From positions 124,001-188,000 of the forward strand of contig JAOARB010000007.1 in NCBI GenBank assembly GCA_025210775.1: DNA of 64,000 bases, read 5' to 3'. Shown in pieces: positions 36,479-45,611 of the stretch. Below the pieces are notes generated by a model. That model was not told the origin of the DNA. It saw only the letters and a list, made by a program, of their open reading frames with translations, and did no database searches. This DNA is from Prolixibacteraceae bacterium (GTDB lineage Bacteria > Bacteroidota > Bacteroidia > Bacteroidales > Prolixibacteraceae). The position numbers were made by a program, and so were the translations under genes. Positions within the stretch are counted from its first letter, which is position 1, and each line of letters starts with the position of its first letter.

Positions 36479-37615
36479 ATGAAACAAAGTCTCCTTAGTA
36501 ACGTTAAAAATGCGATTTTCCCTTTAGTGATATTTCTTTTGACTTTAGGGGTTTATTTTTTGCCTTCTCCTTTTGATAAACCAGAAAATCCTTTGGCTGA
36601 AAGAGTTAAGGCAAAAGTGTTGGCTGTAGATAATTCTGGAATATTAGAAACTGGAATTGTTAAAACAGGAAATCAATCTCTTCGTTTGTTAGTTAAACAA
36701 GGAACTTTTGCTGGGGATACGCTATTTGCCTCTAATCAGCTGATGGGTCGCATGGAGTTTGATAAGCTTTTTAATGTTGGAGAGAAAGCCCTTGTGGTCT
36801 TAAACCTGAGTGACGATGCATCAAAAGTTGTCTCTATAAATGTGATTGATCACTATCGACTGGATGTGGAATTTTGGTTGATGATACTGTTTTTTGCCTT
36901 TTTGATATGTTTTGCTGGAATCACTGGGGTGAAAGCAATTCTCTCTTTTGCCTTTACAGGAATGGTGATATGGAAGTTGTTGCTTCCTGGTTTCCTTTTA
37001 GGCTATTCTCCCGTATTGATTTCTCTTGTCCTAGTGGCAATTATTACTGCGGTTATTATTCTTTTGGTCGCAGGTGTTAATAAGAAAGGATTGGTTGCCC
37101 TTCTAGGTGCTTTTAGTGGGGTGTTAATCACTGCAATTCTGTCTCTGTTTTTTGGGGACCTCTTTAATGTTCATGGGGCGATAAAACCATTTTCTGAGAC
37201 ATTGCTCTATTCTGGATATAACCACCTTAATCTGACACAGATATTTTTAGCTAGTATTTTTATCTCTTCTTCTGGTGCGATGATGGATATCGCTATGGAT
37301 ATTGCTGTATCTCAATTTGAGATTATTGAGATACATCCTAAAATATCTACCAGAGCTTTGATTAAATCGGGCTTTAATATTGGGCGTGGGGTTATTGGAA
37401 CCATGACGACCACTTTACTTCTGGCCTATTCTGGTGGATTTAGTGCCCTTTTGATGGTGTTTATCGCACAAGGAACACCAACTATTAATATCTTAAACCT
37501 TAATTATGTCGCTGGTGAGATTTTGCATACCATGATTGGTAGCTTTGGGTTGGTGCTGGTGGCTCCTGCGACTGCTATTCTGGGTGGTTTAGTCTACCAT
37601 CGATCTAAGAAATAA
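36479..37615 (+). CDS. YibE/F-family membrane protein
   Basis: 378 residues. I choose the ATG at 36479 (MKQSLLSNVKNAIF); an in-frame ATG 9 bases upstream adds only three residues. One N-terminal helix, a periplasmic beta-like region (about 40-120, with VKAKVLAVDNSG), then seven or eight helices with the family blocks CFAGITGVKAILSF, LYSGYNHLNL, SSSGAMMDIAMDIA and IGRGVIGTMTTTLLLAYSGG. YibE/F proteins are integral membrane proteins of unsettled function. Because a terminator ends just before it, expression may depend on read-through from alkaline phosphatase. Confidence 0.88.
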   Translation: MKQSLLSNVKNAIFPLVIFLLTLGVYFLPSPFDKPENPLAERVKAKVLAVDNSGILETGIVKTGNQSLRLLVKQGTFAGDTLFASNQLMGRMEFDKLFNVGEKALVVLNLSDDASKVVSINVIDHYRLDVEFWLMILFFAFLICFAGITGVKAILSFAFTGMVIWKLLLPGFLLGYSPVLISLVLVAIITAVIILLVAGVNKKGLVALLGAFSGVLITAILSLFFGDLFNVHGAIKPFSETLLYSGYNHLNLTQIFLASIFISSSGAMMDIAMDIAVSQFEIIEIHPKISTRALIKSGFNIGRGVIGTMTTTLLLAYSGGFSALLMVFIAQGTPTINILNLNYVAGEILHTMIGSFGLVLVAPATAILGGLVYHRSKK

Positions 37616-37789
37616 ATGTAGAATGAGATATGGATGGTATCTTTTTGTAGGTTGCGACTGAGATTGAAACGATGTTGTGTCTATTAAAAGAGATTTCCTT
37701 TGTATGATTGTTATGATGGCCATATGGTTAGTTATATCTTAACAGTATAACTCTGTAGGGATAATGGTCTATGAGTCCTAATGTTATAG

Positions 37790-37827
37790 AAAAAGCTCTC
37801 TGATAATCTGACAGAGAGCTTTTTTTT
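37790..37827 (-). terminator. Bidirectional terminator between YibE/F and the MFS gene
   Basis: AAAAGCTCTCTG (37791-37802) pairs with CAGAGAGCTTTT (37812-37823), A run on one side and T run on the other. It lies two bases beyond the MFS stop. Confidence 0.85.
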
Positions 37828-37828
37828 G

Positions 37829-39151
37829 TTATTTCTTCTTGTGTTGTGGGTTTTTTACTTTAGAGATGGCTATAGTTAAAAGAATACAGATAATAATAGA
37901 TAGATATCCAGCTGCTTTATAGCTACCTAAAAAGGATTCAGAGAGACTGAATAGAAGAGGGGCTATGGCACTGGAGAATACAATCATCGACATGTTGAAT
38001 CCTGATATGGCTCCCAGATATTTACGTCCGAAATAACGTGGGTGACCAACCGACATGACGGTACTGTAGGTTCCATTAAGTATTCCTAATCCTATAATCT
38101 CTCCATAATAGAATAACTTTCCATCGTTTAGATAGGTGAAAGAGATGGCACACATAAATGCACCAAAAATGTATACGTACAATATCTTTTTTATGCGAAT
38201 ATAATCACTAGCATAACTGCTTATTAATGAGATAAACACTGAGATGACAGTTGCTGGGATAAAAACTTTTAATGCTTCTGTGGTGTTGTAGCCAGCATGA
38301 CTGTAAATGGAGATAATGTTAAAGTTGAATCCTGATACAAAAAAGCCAAAGAAGGTGGTAGATAGTGCTATCCCCCAGAAAGCTGATGTCTTTTTAGCTT
38401 CTTCTAGGGTGTATTGTTCTCTCTCTTCTGTTGTAAGTTTAAAGTCAGCAGTTGGTTCAATTTTTTTTCCATCGGGAACGAGTCCAAATTTCTCAGGATG
38501 ATCTCTGTAGAAGAATAATCCTAAAATAAGAAAACATAGCAAACTGACACCTAATACTCTGTAAGCTCCATCCCAATGGAATGCTTCGATATCCCATGCA
38601 AAAATCAGTGGTGCTATAGAGAAACCAATACTTACAAAAACAGAGCTAATGGCATTGGCAAGTCCTCTTTTTTGGTCGAACCATTTCATGATCATGGTTC
38701 TTGAAACCATTGTCATCATCCCTTGTCCTGAAAATCGAAGGGCAAGGAAGATTAGTGACATGGTTGGTATGATGATAAAAAGACGATGAATACTTGTGAT
38801 GTTTGTGGTTAGTAGGTTCATGATCTGTGGAGAGAAGGAAATCGTAAAGCAAGAGAAGCTTAAAAGAGCACTTGCATAGATGATTAATATTCTGGCTCCT
38901 TTTTTATCAAAAAGACGTCCTACCTTCGTTAAAAATAACGAGCTGGTAATGGTGCCTATCATATAGGCAACCGTAAGATTGTTTCTCGTAATATTTAATG
39001 CCTTAAGTAGGTGGTCTGTGAAAACAGATACCCCTGTGGTCTGTCCTGGAACACTAAAAAGAACCCCAATGGTTCCTATTGCTACAATGATCCATCCATA
39101 GAAGAATGGCGTTTTCTGTGGATTAATAGGAAATCGATCGAATTTATTCAT
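37829..39151 (-). CDS. Major facilitator superfamily transporter (oxalate/formate- or monocarboxylate-like)
   Basis: 440 residues and about twelve helices. The start (FFYGWIIVAIGTIGVLFSVPGQTTGVSVF) and the G-R-L-F-D-K-K-G-A-R loop after helix 2 resemble the OFA/monocarboxylate-porter type. A charged loop between the halves holds KIEPTADFKLTTEEREQY. The substrate is unknown. It stands alone on the minus strand, with 0.5 kb of non-coding DNA before it. Confidence 0.85.
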   Translation of the reverse strand: MNKFDRFPINPQKTPFFYGWIIVAIGTIGVLFSVPGQTTGVSVFTDHLLKALNITRNNLTVAYMIGTITSSLFLTKVGRLFDKKGARILIIYASALLSFSCFTISFSPQIMNLLTTNITSIHRLFIIIPTMSLIFLALRFSGQGMMTMVSRTMIMKWFDQKRGLANAISSVFVSIGFSIAPLIFAWDIEAFHWDGAYRVLGVSLLCFLILGLFFYRDHPEKFGLVPDGKKIEPTADFKLTTEEREQYTLEEAKKTSAFWGIALSTTFFGFFVSGFNFNIISIYSHAGYNTTEALKVFIPATVISVFISLISSYASDYIRIKKILYVYIFGAFMCAISFTYLNDGKLFYYGEIIGLGILNGTYSTVMSVGHPRYFGRKYLGAISGFNMSMIVFSSAIAPLLFSLSESFLGSYKAAGYLSIIICILLTIAISKVKNPQHKKK

Positions 39152-39663
39152 TCGTTATATTGTTAAATATTATAAAAATGGTAGGGTGACAATTGTTTTG
39201 TACGGTGTATTAAATGTAATGGGGTAGTCCAATTTTATGATGGATTAGGCTTCGCCAACAAAAGTAGTGATTCATCATAGAATCATAGGGCTTTAGCCTA
39301 TATTTTTTATGGTTGAATTAACTTAATTTATAGATTGAAAACGTTCAAATGTTCTTAGTTCGAGTTATGTTTGGAGTCTTTTATTTGAGAGAAGGATATT
39401 TTGTTATAAAATTGATACCAAGATTAATGGAACGTGTGATGTAAGAATCAAGAATAAAGGAAGATAAATAGATCTTTGAGAAGAGAATTAAGTTATTGAT
39501 TTTATTTATTGTCTTTTGTGTTTCAATCTATTGGTCTTGAATATGTTTAATTATAATAAAGAACTCTTGGTTTGGATGACATTTTCGTATCCGTTTTAGG
39601 ATTCTATTGAGAATGTTTTCTTTGATGAATGTCTACATCGTTGCATGTGAAAAATAAATTGAT
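39152..39663. other. Divergent intergenic region before the ECF sigma gene
   Basis: About 510 bases, no gene. A small hairpin followed by T residues (ATAGG...CCTAT near 39285-39303, then ATTTTTT) may be a minor terminator or leader element. No TAnnTTTG promoter was found ahead of the sigma gene, which would fit autoregulation through a different promoter type. Confidence 0.4.
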
Positions 39664-40161
39664 TTGAGTATCGAAGAATTTGAAGAGTTATTTAGTGCGC
39701 ATTTCTCCTCTTTACGCAATTATCTCTACTATAGATGTGGAGATCCTGATATCGCTTCAGATATTGCTCAAGAAGCATTTCTGAAACTTTGGGAAAAAAA
39801 AGATAAGTTTGACTCAACGGGAAATCTCGTTGGTCTACTGTATAAAATGTCTATTGATCTGTGGGTTTCGAAAGTTAGACATGAAAAGGTTCAGAAGAAA
39901 TATTCAGCAACAGTCGAAGAGGTGGAATATCAAACACCTGAAGATGTTGTGGAATATGAACGTTTGGTTGGATGCTATGAACAGGCATTGGTTGAGTTGC
40001 CAGACAATCAACGTGAAGTGTTTCTGATGAGTCGTCATGATGCTTTAAAATATAGCGAAATAGCAGCTCGATTGGGGATAAGTGTTAAAGCAGTGGAAAA
40101 GAGAATGAAGAATGCTTTGGCATTCTTGCGAAGTGCATTAGATTATGAGAAACGTAAATAA
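39664..40161 (+). CDS. ECF-type RNA polymerase sigma factor
   Basis: 165 residues. Region 2 (about 5-75) has the DIASDIAQEAFLKLWEKK core that binds the -10; region 4 (about 108-160) has LPDNQREVFLMSRHDALKYSEIAARLGISVKAVEKRM. The frame opens after a TAA at 39655-39657 and offers no ATG before region 2, so TTG at 39664 is the best start (ATT at 39658 is the alternative). The FecR-type gene overlaps its end by 17 bases. It should direct transcription of its own operon in answer to an outer-membrane signal. Confidence 0.9.
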   Translation: MSIEEFEELFSAHFSSLRNYLYYRCGDPDIASDIAQEAFLKLWEKKDKFDSTGNLVGLLYKMSIDLWVSKVRHEKVQKKYSATVEEVEYQTPEDVVEYERLVGCYEQALVELPDNQREVFLMSRHDALKYSEIAARLGISVKAVEKRMKNALAFLRSALDYEKRK

Positions 40162-41014
40162 GAAAAATATTAAAGGGGTAGATACCTCCTTTGGTCGGGA
40201 GTTCCCTGATATTGACATTGCTTATTCTGAAACACCAGAAGAAGTGTGGAAACGTATTTCGGGGAAAATTGAGCATAAGGAGGAGATTAAATTAACTTCT
40301 AATAAAAGGTGGATGCCTCTTTATCGTTGGGCTGCGTCAATATTGTTATTGATCGGAACGACTTGGGGTGTTTTGTCTTATACTAAAACGGTAGAGGTGG
40401 ATCCTTCTGGAACGGTTTTGGTAGATTTACCAGATGGTTCAACTGTTTTGGCAAAGAATAGTTCTAAAGTTCGTTTTCGTCCTTATGGATGGTATTTACA
40501 AAGAAAAGTGTCTTTTTCAGGAGAGGGATTCTTTAGGGTGAAAAAAGGTAGCCGTTTTGTTGTGGAGTCTCCGATGGGTAGTACAGAAGTATTGGGAACG
40601 TCTTTTAATGTTTTGGCCTATAAAGAGACTTTTGAAGTGGCTTGTTATACTGGAAAAGTAAAGGTCGTTACCAAAGATCACGAAGAGGTGGTGGTTCTAC
40701 ATCCTAAAGATTCGATGACTAAGTTGGGGGATGATAAGGTCGCTTTACGTAAACAAAATACAGAACTTTCAGCACAGCCGTCATGGATGGAACAGAAATT
40801 CTCTTTTCATAGACGTAGTATCTATTATATTATTACAAGATTGGAATTGGAGTATAATGTTAAAATAGAGGTTCCTAAAGACCTTGGTTTTAGAAGTACT
40901 TTGATTTTTAATCGTCCGAAAACAATTTATAATGCTTTAAATTTGGTTTGTAAGCCTCTTGGTCTTTCTTTTGTAGAGGAAAAGAAAGGTTTTTTTGTTC
41001 TTACTAAACCATAA
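40145..41014 (+). CDS. FecR-family anti-sigma factor
   Basis: 289 residues. A cytosolic N-terminal part (1-55), one membrane helix (about 58-77, RWAASILLLIGTTWGVLSY), a periplasmic FecR beta domain (VDLPDGSTVLAKNSSKVRF; GTSFNVLAY; VACYTGKVKVV) and a C-terminal DUF4974-type domain (FSFHRRSIYYIITRLELEYNVKI). It should hold the ECF sigma factor until a barrel protein signals. It overlaps the sigma gene and is followed with no gap by the STN-barrel gene (TAA then ATG). Confidence 0.92.
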   Translation: MRNVNKKNIKGVDTSFGREFPDIDIAYSETPEEVWKRISGKIEHKEEIKLTSNKRWMPLYRWAASILLLIGTTWGVLSYTKTVEVDPSGTVLVDLPDGSTVLAKNSSKVRFRPYGWYLQRKVSFSGEGFFRVKKGSRFVVESPMGSTEVLGTSFNVLAYKETFEVACYTGKVKVVTKDHEEVVVLHPKDSMTKLGDDKVALRKQNTELSAQPSWMEQKFSFHRRSIYYIITRLELEYNVKIEVPKDLGFRSTLIFNRPKTIYNALNLVCKPLGLSFVEEKKGFFVLTKP

Positions 41015-43273
41015 ATGAGTTTTTATAGATTTACAATAATATATTTCATATTTCTTTGCATGCCTATATTGAGTGTTGCAAAGAGTAGAGAAAATCAGTC
41101 TCCTAGTAAACTTGGGGACTATATCATCTATTTGGCAAAAACAAAGGGGCTACAGGTCTCTTTGGATGTAGATGCTTTGAATAACATCAAGGTGACTTCA
41201 GTACCTCAAAATATTCAGGTGGATTCTCTTTTTCGTTATTTGTTGAAGGACTACCCTTATTGTGTCGAAAAGATGTCCGATGTATATGTTTTCTATCCTT
41301 GTCCTAAAGCAAAAAAGGTTAAAAAAGAGGAGGCCCCTATCTCTAAAATAACAAAGATAGAGAGGACGATTCTTTCAGATCCTATCGATTTGGCATTAAA
41401 AGAGAGTACTTTTAATGTTCTAAATAGAATGAATACGTTGGGCTTTGAAACGAAAGAAGGAGAATGGCTTTGGAATAGTTCTAATGTCTTTATTAAAGTA
41501 GTAGAGGATAGTATAGAAATAAAATATCGTGATGGACTGGGGTATTCACATACCGAGAAGTTGGTGAGTGATACTGTATCTAAGATGGAGTGGGTTTATT
41601 TAATCGATAAAAACAAACAAACTTCTTTAAAAAAACCACGCAAAAGATATCTTAATGGGGTTGTAGAGCATCCTGATAATGAACGCTCACGGAATCCGTG
41701 GCATGCTCCTCTACAAAAGTCATTGTCTTCTTCTGACCTTTTTGATGCGGAATCTGTTGAGAGAGGACGTGGACCTAATGTCATTCATCGATTGGATAAA
41801 TTGAATGATCGAAGTGATTGGATTATGCATACCAATAGCAAAGGTTTTCAAGTAGGTAATATTGATTCTTGGATTGAATGGTGTGATCGTAAAGACTCTA
41901 TAGATCAATATTATCTTACGGCTTCGTTAAATCGTATTGCTCCTTTTAATGGTGAAATCTCAAGGAGTGATGATGCACTATACATCCCTGTTAACGATCA
42001 GTATTTGGCTTCTCTTTCTGCAAGATATGAACATATGGTAGGTAATGATATGTTCTACACAAGTGTCTCTGGTGCCATGAAAGGCATGTCTGTTAGGCAT
42101 GATGAACCTTCCGTAGAGAGGTTGACCTTTGAGAAACGACGTATGTATCTTGATTTCTTGGTGGGCTTTCAATTCTATTTTAATAAAAATAGGTCGTTGG
42201 ATGTAGCATTGAGAGAGAAATATCTTAGAGACTGGTTTTTTATCTCAAAAAACAGTTTCCTTCCTGAGTATCAGAGTAAAAATAGTTTGAGTAGTACCGA
42301 CCTTTCTATCGTTGCTAACTACCCCGTGCGTAAACGACACATGTTTTCTTGGGGAGTAAATGCAGAGATTCTAATGTCTCATAGATCGATACAATTTGAT
42401 GGGGGTAACTTTAATCCTATGTTGGTTTATAATCTTTCGTTAAAAGATCAGTTCCGTATTTCACCAAAAGTGCTTTTAAGAGGAGAGGTGGGGTTTAAAT
42501 ATTTTAATAGAATAAATCGAAGTGGTTTCCATTATAATTTGTTCCTTGAAACAATGCTGAAGGAGAATGCTAGTTTTGCTTTTAGAACTTATAAGCAGAT
42601 TAAATCTTCTTTTACTGCAAGGATGTATTATCCCTCTACAGGACTGTTTGAGACTTCTACTATTTATCAAGAGACTATGCCTATTCAGTCCACTTATAAC
42701 ACCTCTGTCTTTTTAAGAAATGTTACCTTCGGTTGGTCTGAATTGGATGTTGAGTTAGGATGGAATTATAATGACCATGTGGTCTATTTAAGTAATTCTC
42801 TTTTTTATACCGACGAGAGTATCCCTTATTTGAGTACTACCATTCATAAAGAGCTTGGCTTGTTTCGTTTTGCAACAGATTATACTATACGTAGTTATGA
42901 AACTAAGAATAGAAAAAGAGATCTTGTCTATTTAGATGGTGTTTCTCATGCGTTTGGTGGAAGTGTGGTTTATGAAGATAATAGATGGAGATTTCTTTGT
43001 CGGGGGAATGTGAACTTGGGTGATCCTTGGGTCTTACCTTTTAAGACGAAAGTCGATTATGCAAACTATTGGACAAAGTTAGATTTCGATATACACTATA
43101 AATGTAATATTTTAGGTTATCGTTCTTTGGTGAAATTATATGGAACAAAAGAAGGAGCTGGGTCTAATATTAAGGCTAGTGATGTCTTGTTGTCAGTAGG
43201 AGATAGACAACAAGATGTCGGTTTGGTGGAGCCTTCTTGGTATTTAGGTGTTGCTGTAGAATTGAGGTTTTGA
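41015..43273 (+). CDS. Outer-membrane protein with N-terminal STN signalling domain and beta barrel, no plug seen
   Basis: 752 residues. A signal peptide (MSFYRFTIIYFIFLCMPILSVA), then an STN domain (about 31-92: LGDYIIYLAKTKGLQVSLDVDAL, VDSLFRYLLKDYPY), the part that meets FecR in the periplasm. After a linker the C-terminal ~450 residues are strand-rich and end in VELRF, typical of a barrel. I see neither the TonB-dependent plug motifs nor a carboxypeptidase-like domain, so it is not a normal SusC/FecA. It probably signals to the FecR/ECF pair before it. Ligand unknown. Confidence 0.7.
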   Translation: MSFYRFTIIYFIFLCMPILSVAKSRENQSPSKLGDYIIYLAKTKGLQVSLDVDALNNIKVTSVPQNIQVDSLFRYLLKDYPYCVEKMSDVYVFYPCPKAKKVKKEEAPISKITKIERTILSDPIDLALKESTFNVLNRMNTLGFETKEGEWLWNSSNVFIKVVEDSIEIKYRDGLGYSHTEKLVSDTVSKMEWVYLIDKNKQTSLKKPRKRYLNGVVEHPDNERSRNPWHAPLQKSLSSSDLFDAESVERGRGPNVIHRLDKLNDRSDWIMHTNSKGFQVGNIDSWIEWCDRKDSIDQYYLTASLNRIAPFNGEISRSDDALYIPVNDQYLASLSARYEHMVGNDMFYTSVSGAMKGMSVRHDEPSVERLTFEKRRMYLDFLVGFQFYFNKNRSLDVALREKYLRDWFFISKNSFLPEYQSKNSLSSTDLSIVANYPVRKRHMFSWGVNAEILMSHRSIQFDGGNFNPMLVYNLSLKDQFRISPKVLLRGEVGFKYFNRINRSGFHYNLFLETMLKENASFAFRTYKQIKSSFTARMYYPSTGLFETSTIYQETMPIQSTYNTSVFLRNVTFGWSELDVELGWNYNDHVVYLSNSLFYTDESIPYLSTTIHKELGLFRFATDYTIRSYETKNRKRDLVYLDGVSHAFGGSVVYEDNRWRFLCRGNVNLGDPWVLPFKTKVDYANYWTKLDFDIHYKCNILGYRSLVKLYGTKEGAGSNIKASDVLLSVGDRQQDVGLVEPSWYLGVAVELRF

Positions 43274-43369
43274 TTTTTTTCTCTTGTCATGGGAAATAAA
43301 ATAATATATAGTTGCGTTATAGATTATATAGATTGTCAAATTATAAAAAATCTTAAAAACGCGTAGTGG

Positions 43370-43567
43370 ATGAATAACAGGAGTTGGGATAAGTTGGAAG
43401 AGAAACGTCCTTTTCCAGAGTCAAGAAAGAAACACTTGACATCTCCCCAATGGGAGCGAGTAGATCGTTGGATTGCATCTTTAGAGGAGCCCGATTTGAT
43501 TATTCCTTCTGAAAAAACAATTAAAATGCTCCATTCTTATGCATTGATTCATTGGGGAATGGTTTGA
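43370..43567 (+). CDS. Small hypothetical protein
   Basis: 65 residues, ATG at 43370. It is charged and soluble (MNNRSWDKLEEKRPFPES, LTSPQWERVDRWIASLEEPD), with no signal peptide. It lies 96 bases after the barrel gene on the same strand and before rnpB. Even composition and an ordinary amino-acid mix favour a real gene; no homology is recognised. It may be the last member of the ECF operon. Confidence 0.45.
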   Translation: MNNRSWDKLEEKRPFPESRKKHLTSPQWERVDRWIASLEEPDLIIPSEKTIKMLHSYALIHWGMV

Positions 43568-43605
43568 TTCCTGACTTAAAATACTAGATGAAATATTATT
43601 TATTG

Positions 43606-43636
43606 TTGTTTTTTATTTTTATAAAATATACCTTTG
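43606..43636 (+). promoter_or_regulatory. Promoter of rnpB (TTG-N20-TACCTTTG)
   Basis: TTG at 43606-43608, a 20-base spacer, TACCTTTG at 43629-43636. The first base of the P1 helix of the RNA (43641) falls 12 bases after the first T of the -7 element, which fixes the start point and calibrates other promoters in this window. Confidence 0.75.
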
Positions 43637-43640
43637 CAGT

Positions 43641-44022
43641 GTGATAACTGCTCTATCGCGGGGATTCATTTGTGAATTTACGAGGAAAGTCCGGGCAACA
43701 CAGAGCGTCATGCTTCCTAACGGGAAGATGGGTGTGAACTTATAGTAGCGTAACAGAGAATAACCGCTCCTTCGGGAGTAAGGGTGAAAAGGTGAGGTAA
43801 GAGCTCACCGGTGTCTGTGGTAACATGGACAGCCGTACGCCTCATGAGTTGTAAGGCCAAATATATCTCGAACTCTTTATTGAGTACAAGGCTGCTCGCT
43901 TTGGGAAAATCTAATTTTTATCGAGAGGGGTAGGCTGCTTGAGTTTATTGGTGACAATAAATCTAGATAAATGATAGAGGCCCATTTTTAATGGGTACAG
44001 AACTCGGCTTATACGTTGTCAC
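43641..44022 (+). ncRNA. rnpB: RNase P RNA, bacterial class A
   Basis: The catalytic RNA that trims tRNA 5' ends. Conserved blocks are visible: GAGGAAAGTCCGGGC near 43680, ACAGAG at 43700, the CCGTACGCC segment near 43831, and the 3' ACAGAACTCGGCTTAT. The ends pair as helix P1: GTGATAAC (43641-43648) with GTTGTCAC (44015-44022). Length 382 is normal. The promoter directly in front puts the start at the P1 helix. Confidence 0.95.
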
Positions 44023-44029
44023 ATTTTTA

Positions 44030-44070
44030 AAATAAAGAGTTATACCTTCAGGTGTGGCTCTTTATTTGTA
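44030..44070 (+). terminator. Terminator-like hairpin after rnpB
   Basis: AAATAAAGAG (44030-44039) pairs with CTCTTTATTT (44058-44067), enclosing ACCT-TC-AGGT. The T run is interrupted (TTTATTTG). Confidence 0.6.
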
Positions 44071-44099
44071 TTATAATAAACCATTAAAACACACACATT

Positions 44100-44582
44100 A
44101 TGGCTATTTTTGGTACATTAGATCAAGTTATTGCACAAGTTCCTAATAATGAGTTACTACAAAAGGGACTTGAATTCCTAAAAAACAGTGACCTGTCTTC
44201 ATTCTTTGATAAAGTTGAAGATGGAAATTCTTATACACATGAGATCGAAGGAAAGCGTCTTTTTGCTTCGTTTCAACAGTATACTACAAAACAACCAGAA
44301 GTTCCTAATTTTGAGGGACATCATAAGTATATTGATATTCAATTTATTTTTGAAGGAGAAGAGTTTATTCATAATGGATCGGTAACGGACATTCTAACTC
44401 AGGCAGAGTATGATGATCAGAAAGATCTTTATTTTCCTTCTTTAAAGAACTATTCATCTATTAGAATGGATCGTGGCTTTGCTGCTGTGCTTTTCCCTTC
44501 AGATATTCATGCTCCTTGTCAAACTATCGGTGATCAACCTACCGTAGTTAAAAAGATTGTTGTGAAAGTGGCAGTGAAATAG
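44100..44582 (+). CDS. YhcH/YjgK/YiaL-family cupin-like protein
   Basis: 160 residues. The family core is clear: EGHHKYIDIQFIFEGEEFI (about 77-95) and the metal-site block AVLFPSDIHAPC near residue 130. YhcH-type proteins are small beta-barrel cytosolic proteins tied to sialic acid or other sugar metabolism, with an assumed anomerase or metal-dependent role; none is proven for this one. It is alone between rnpB and its terminator. A FucP/ROK sugar pathway lies elsewhere in the window, but no direct link is visible. Confidence 0.88.
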   Translation: MAIFGTLDQVIAQVPNNELLQKGLEFLKNSDLSSFFDKVEDGNSYTHEIEGKRLFASFQQYTTKQPEVPNFEGHHKYIDIQFIFEGEEFIHNGSVTDILTQAEYDDQKDLYFPSLKNYSSIRMDRGFAAVLFPSDIHAPCQTIGDQPTVVKKIVVKVAVK

Positions 44583-44607
44583 TTATTTTGATTACATATT
44601 GATCGAG

Positions 44608-44642
44608 AAACTCCATATTTGATGAAAATATGGAGTTTTTTT
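44608..44642 (+). terminator. Intrinsic terminator of the YhcH-family gene
   Basis: AAACTCCATATTT (44608-44620) pairs with AAATATGGAGTTT (44625-44637), then T residues to 44642. Confidence 0.9.
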
Positions 44643-44701
44643 GTGGGTAATTTAGAATTATTCCATTATACAACTTCATTACTCCTCTATGGAAATAATG
44701 T

Positions 44702-44709
44702 TACTTTTG
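44702..44709 (+). promoter_or_regulatory. Candidate -7 element (TACTTTTG) of the nfn operon
   Basis: It matches TAnnTTTG. At the -33 position (44679-44681) the sequence is TTA, one base off. The leader would be about 63 bases. Confidence 0.5.
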
Positions 44710-44776
44710 TATATTGTCTTTTTAGATGGGCTATATCCATCTAGATAGATATATATCTAATAAATGACAAAGGATA

Positions 44777-45583
44777 ATGAATAAAATTATAGGCAAAGAA
44801 TACTTTTCGGAGAAAGTCGTTGCTTTTGAGATAGAAGCCCCTCTTATTGCAAAATCCCGAAAAGCAGGAAACTTTATCATTCTGCGTGTTGGAGACAAAG
44901 GCGAAAGAGTCCCATTAACTATTGCAGGTGCAGATAAAGAAAAAGGTACCATCCGTATTGTTGCTCAGATTGTTGGAGCTAGTTCTAAGAAATTGGCTAG
45001 TTTGAATGTAGGAGATTATATTACAGATGTGGTAGGTCCTTTAGGTCGTCCTACTGATATTAAGAATGTAGGTACTGTTTTGGCTTGTGGTGGAGGTGTT
45101 GGCGTCGCTCCTCTCTTGCCTATCGTAGAGGCTTTTAAGCAAGCAGGAAACAGAGTGGTATCTGTAATCGCTGCACGATCAGAAGAGTTGATTATTTTGA
45201 AAGAAGAGATGGAGAAATGGTCTGATGAATTGATTATCATGACCGATGATGGATCTCTTGGAGAGAAAGGATTGATTACCGAAGGTATGCGTCGTGTTCT
45301 TGAAAGAGAGACGGTGGATGAGGCTATCATTATTGGTCCTGCAATCATGATGAAATTTGCTGCACAATTGACTAAAGAATTTGATGTTCCAACACAAGCT
45401 AGTTTGAATGCCATGATGGTTGATGGTACGGGTATGTGTGGTGCATGTCGCGTTTCTGTAGGAGGTAAGACCAAGTTTACTTGTGTTGATGGTCCTGAGT
45501 TTGATGCACATCAAGTTGATTTCGACGAGATGATGATGCGTCTTAAGAGCTATGTGCAGGAAGAGAAACAATTAAATGATTAA
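44777..45583 (+). CDS. nfnA: NfnA: NADH-dependent reduced ferredoxin:NADP+ oxidoreductase, small subunit
   Basis: 268 residues: an FAD-binding barrel (RVPLTIAGAD), a nucleotide-binding domain (LACGGGVGVAPLLP, about 103-115) and a C-terminal [2Fe-2S] site with D216, C221, C224 and C236 (VDGTGMCGACR, then FTCVDGPEFD). D219, C224, C227 and C239 are the ligands in the T. maritima protein, so the shift is a uniform three residues. With the next gene it makes the electron-bifurcating complex that couples NADH and reduced ferredoxin oxidation to NADP+ reduction. A DHOD electron-transfer subunit is the alternative name for lone copies, but the paired gene settles it. Confidence 0.88.
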   Translation: MNKIIGKEYFSEKVVAFEIEAPLIAKSRKAGNFIILRVGDKGERVPLTIAGADKEKGTIRIVAQIVGASSKKLASLNVGDYITDVVGPLGRPTDIKNVGTVLACGGGVGVAPLLPIVEAFKQAGNRVVSVIAARSEELIILKEEMEKWSDELIIMTDDGSLGEKGLITEGMRRVLERETVDEAIIIGPAIMMKFAAQLTKEFDVPTQASLNAMMVDGTGMCGACRVSVGGKTKFTCVDGPEFDAHQVDFDEMMMRLKSYVQEEKQLND

Positions 45584-45611
45584 TTCTTATTCATTTCACG
45601 ATTAGATTATT

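Noticed and set aside
44608..44642. Riboswitch before the nfn operon
   Set aside because: The only strong structure is a plain terminator of the gene before; nothing resembles a known aptamer in the 134 bases to the nfnA start.
45016..45571. Two minus-strand frames inside nfnA
   Set aside because: Antisense shadows of a gene whose [2Fe-2S] and FAD motifs are complete.
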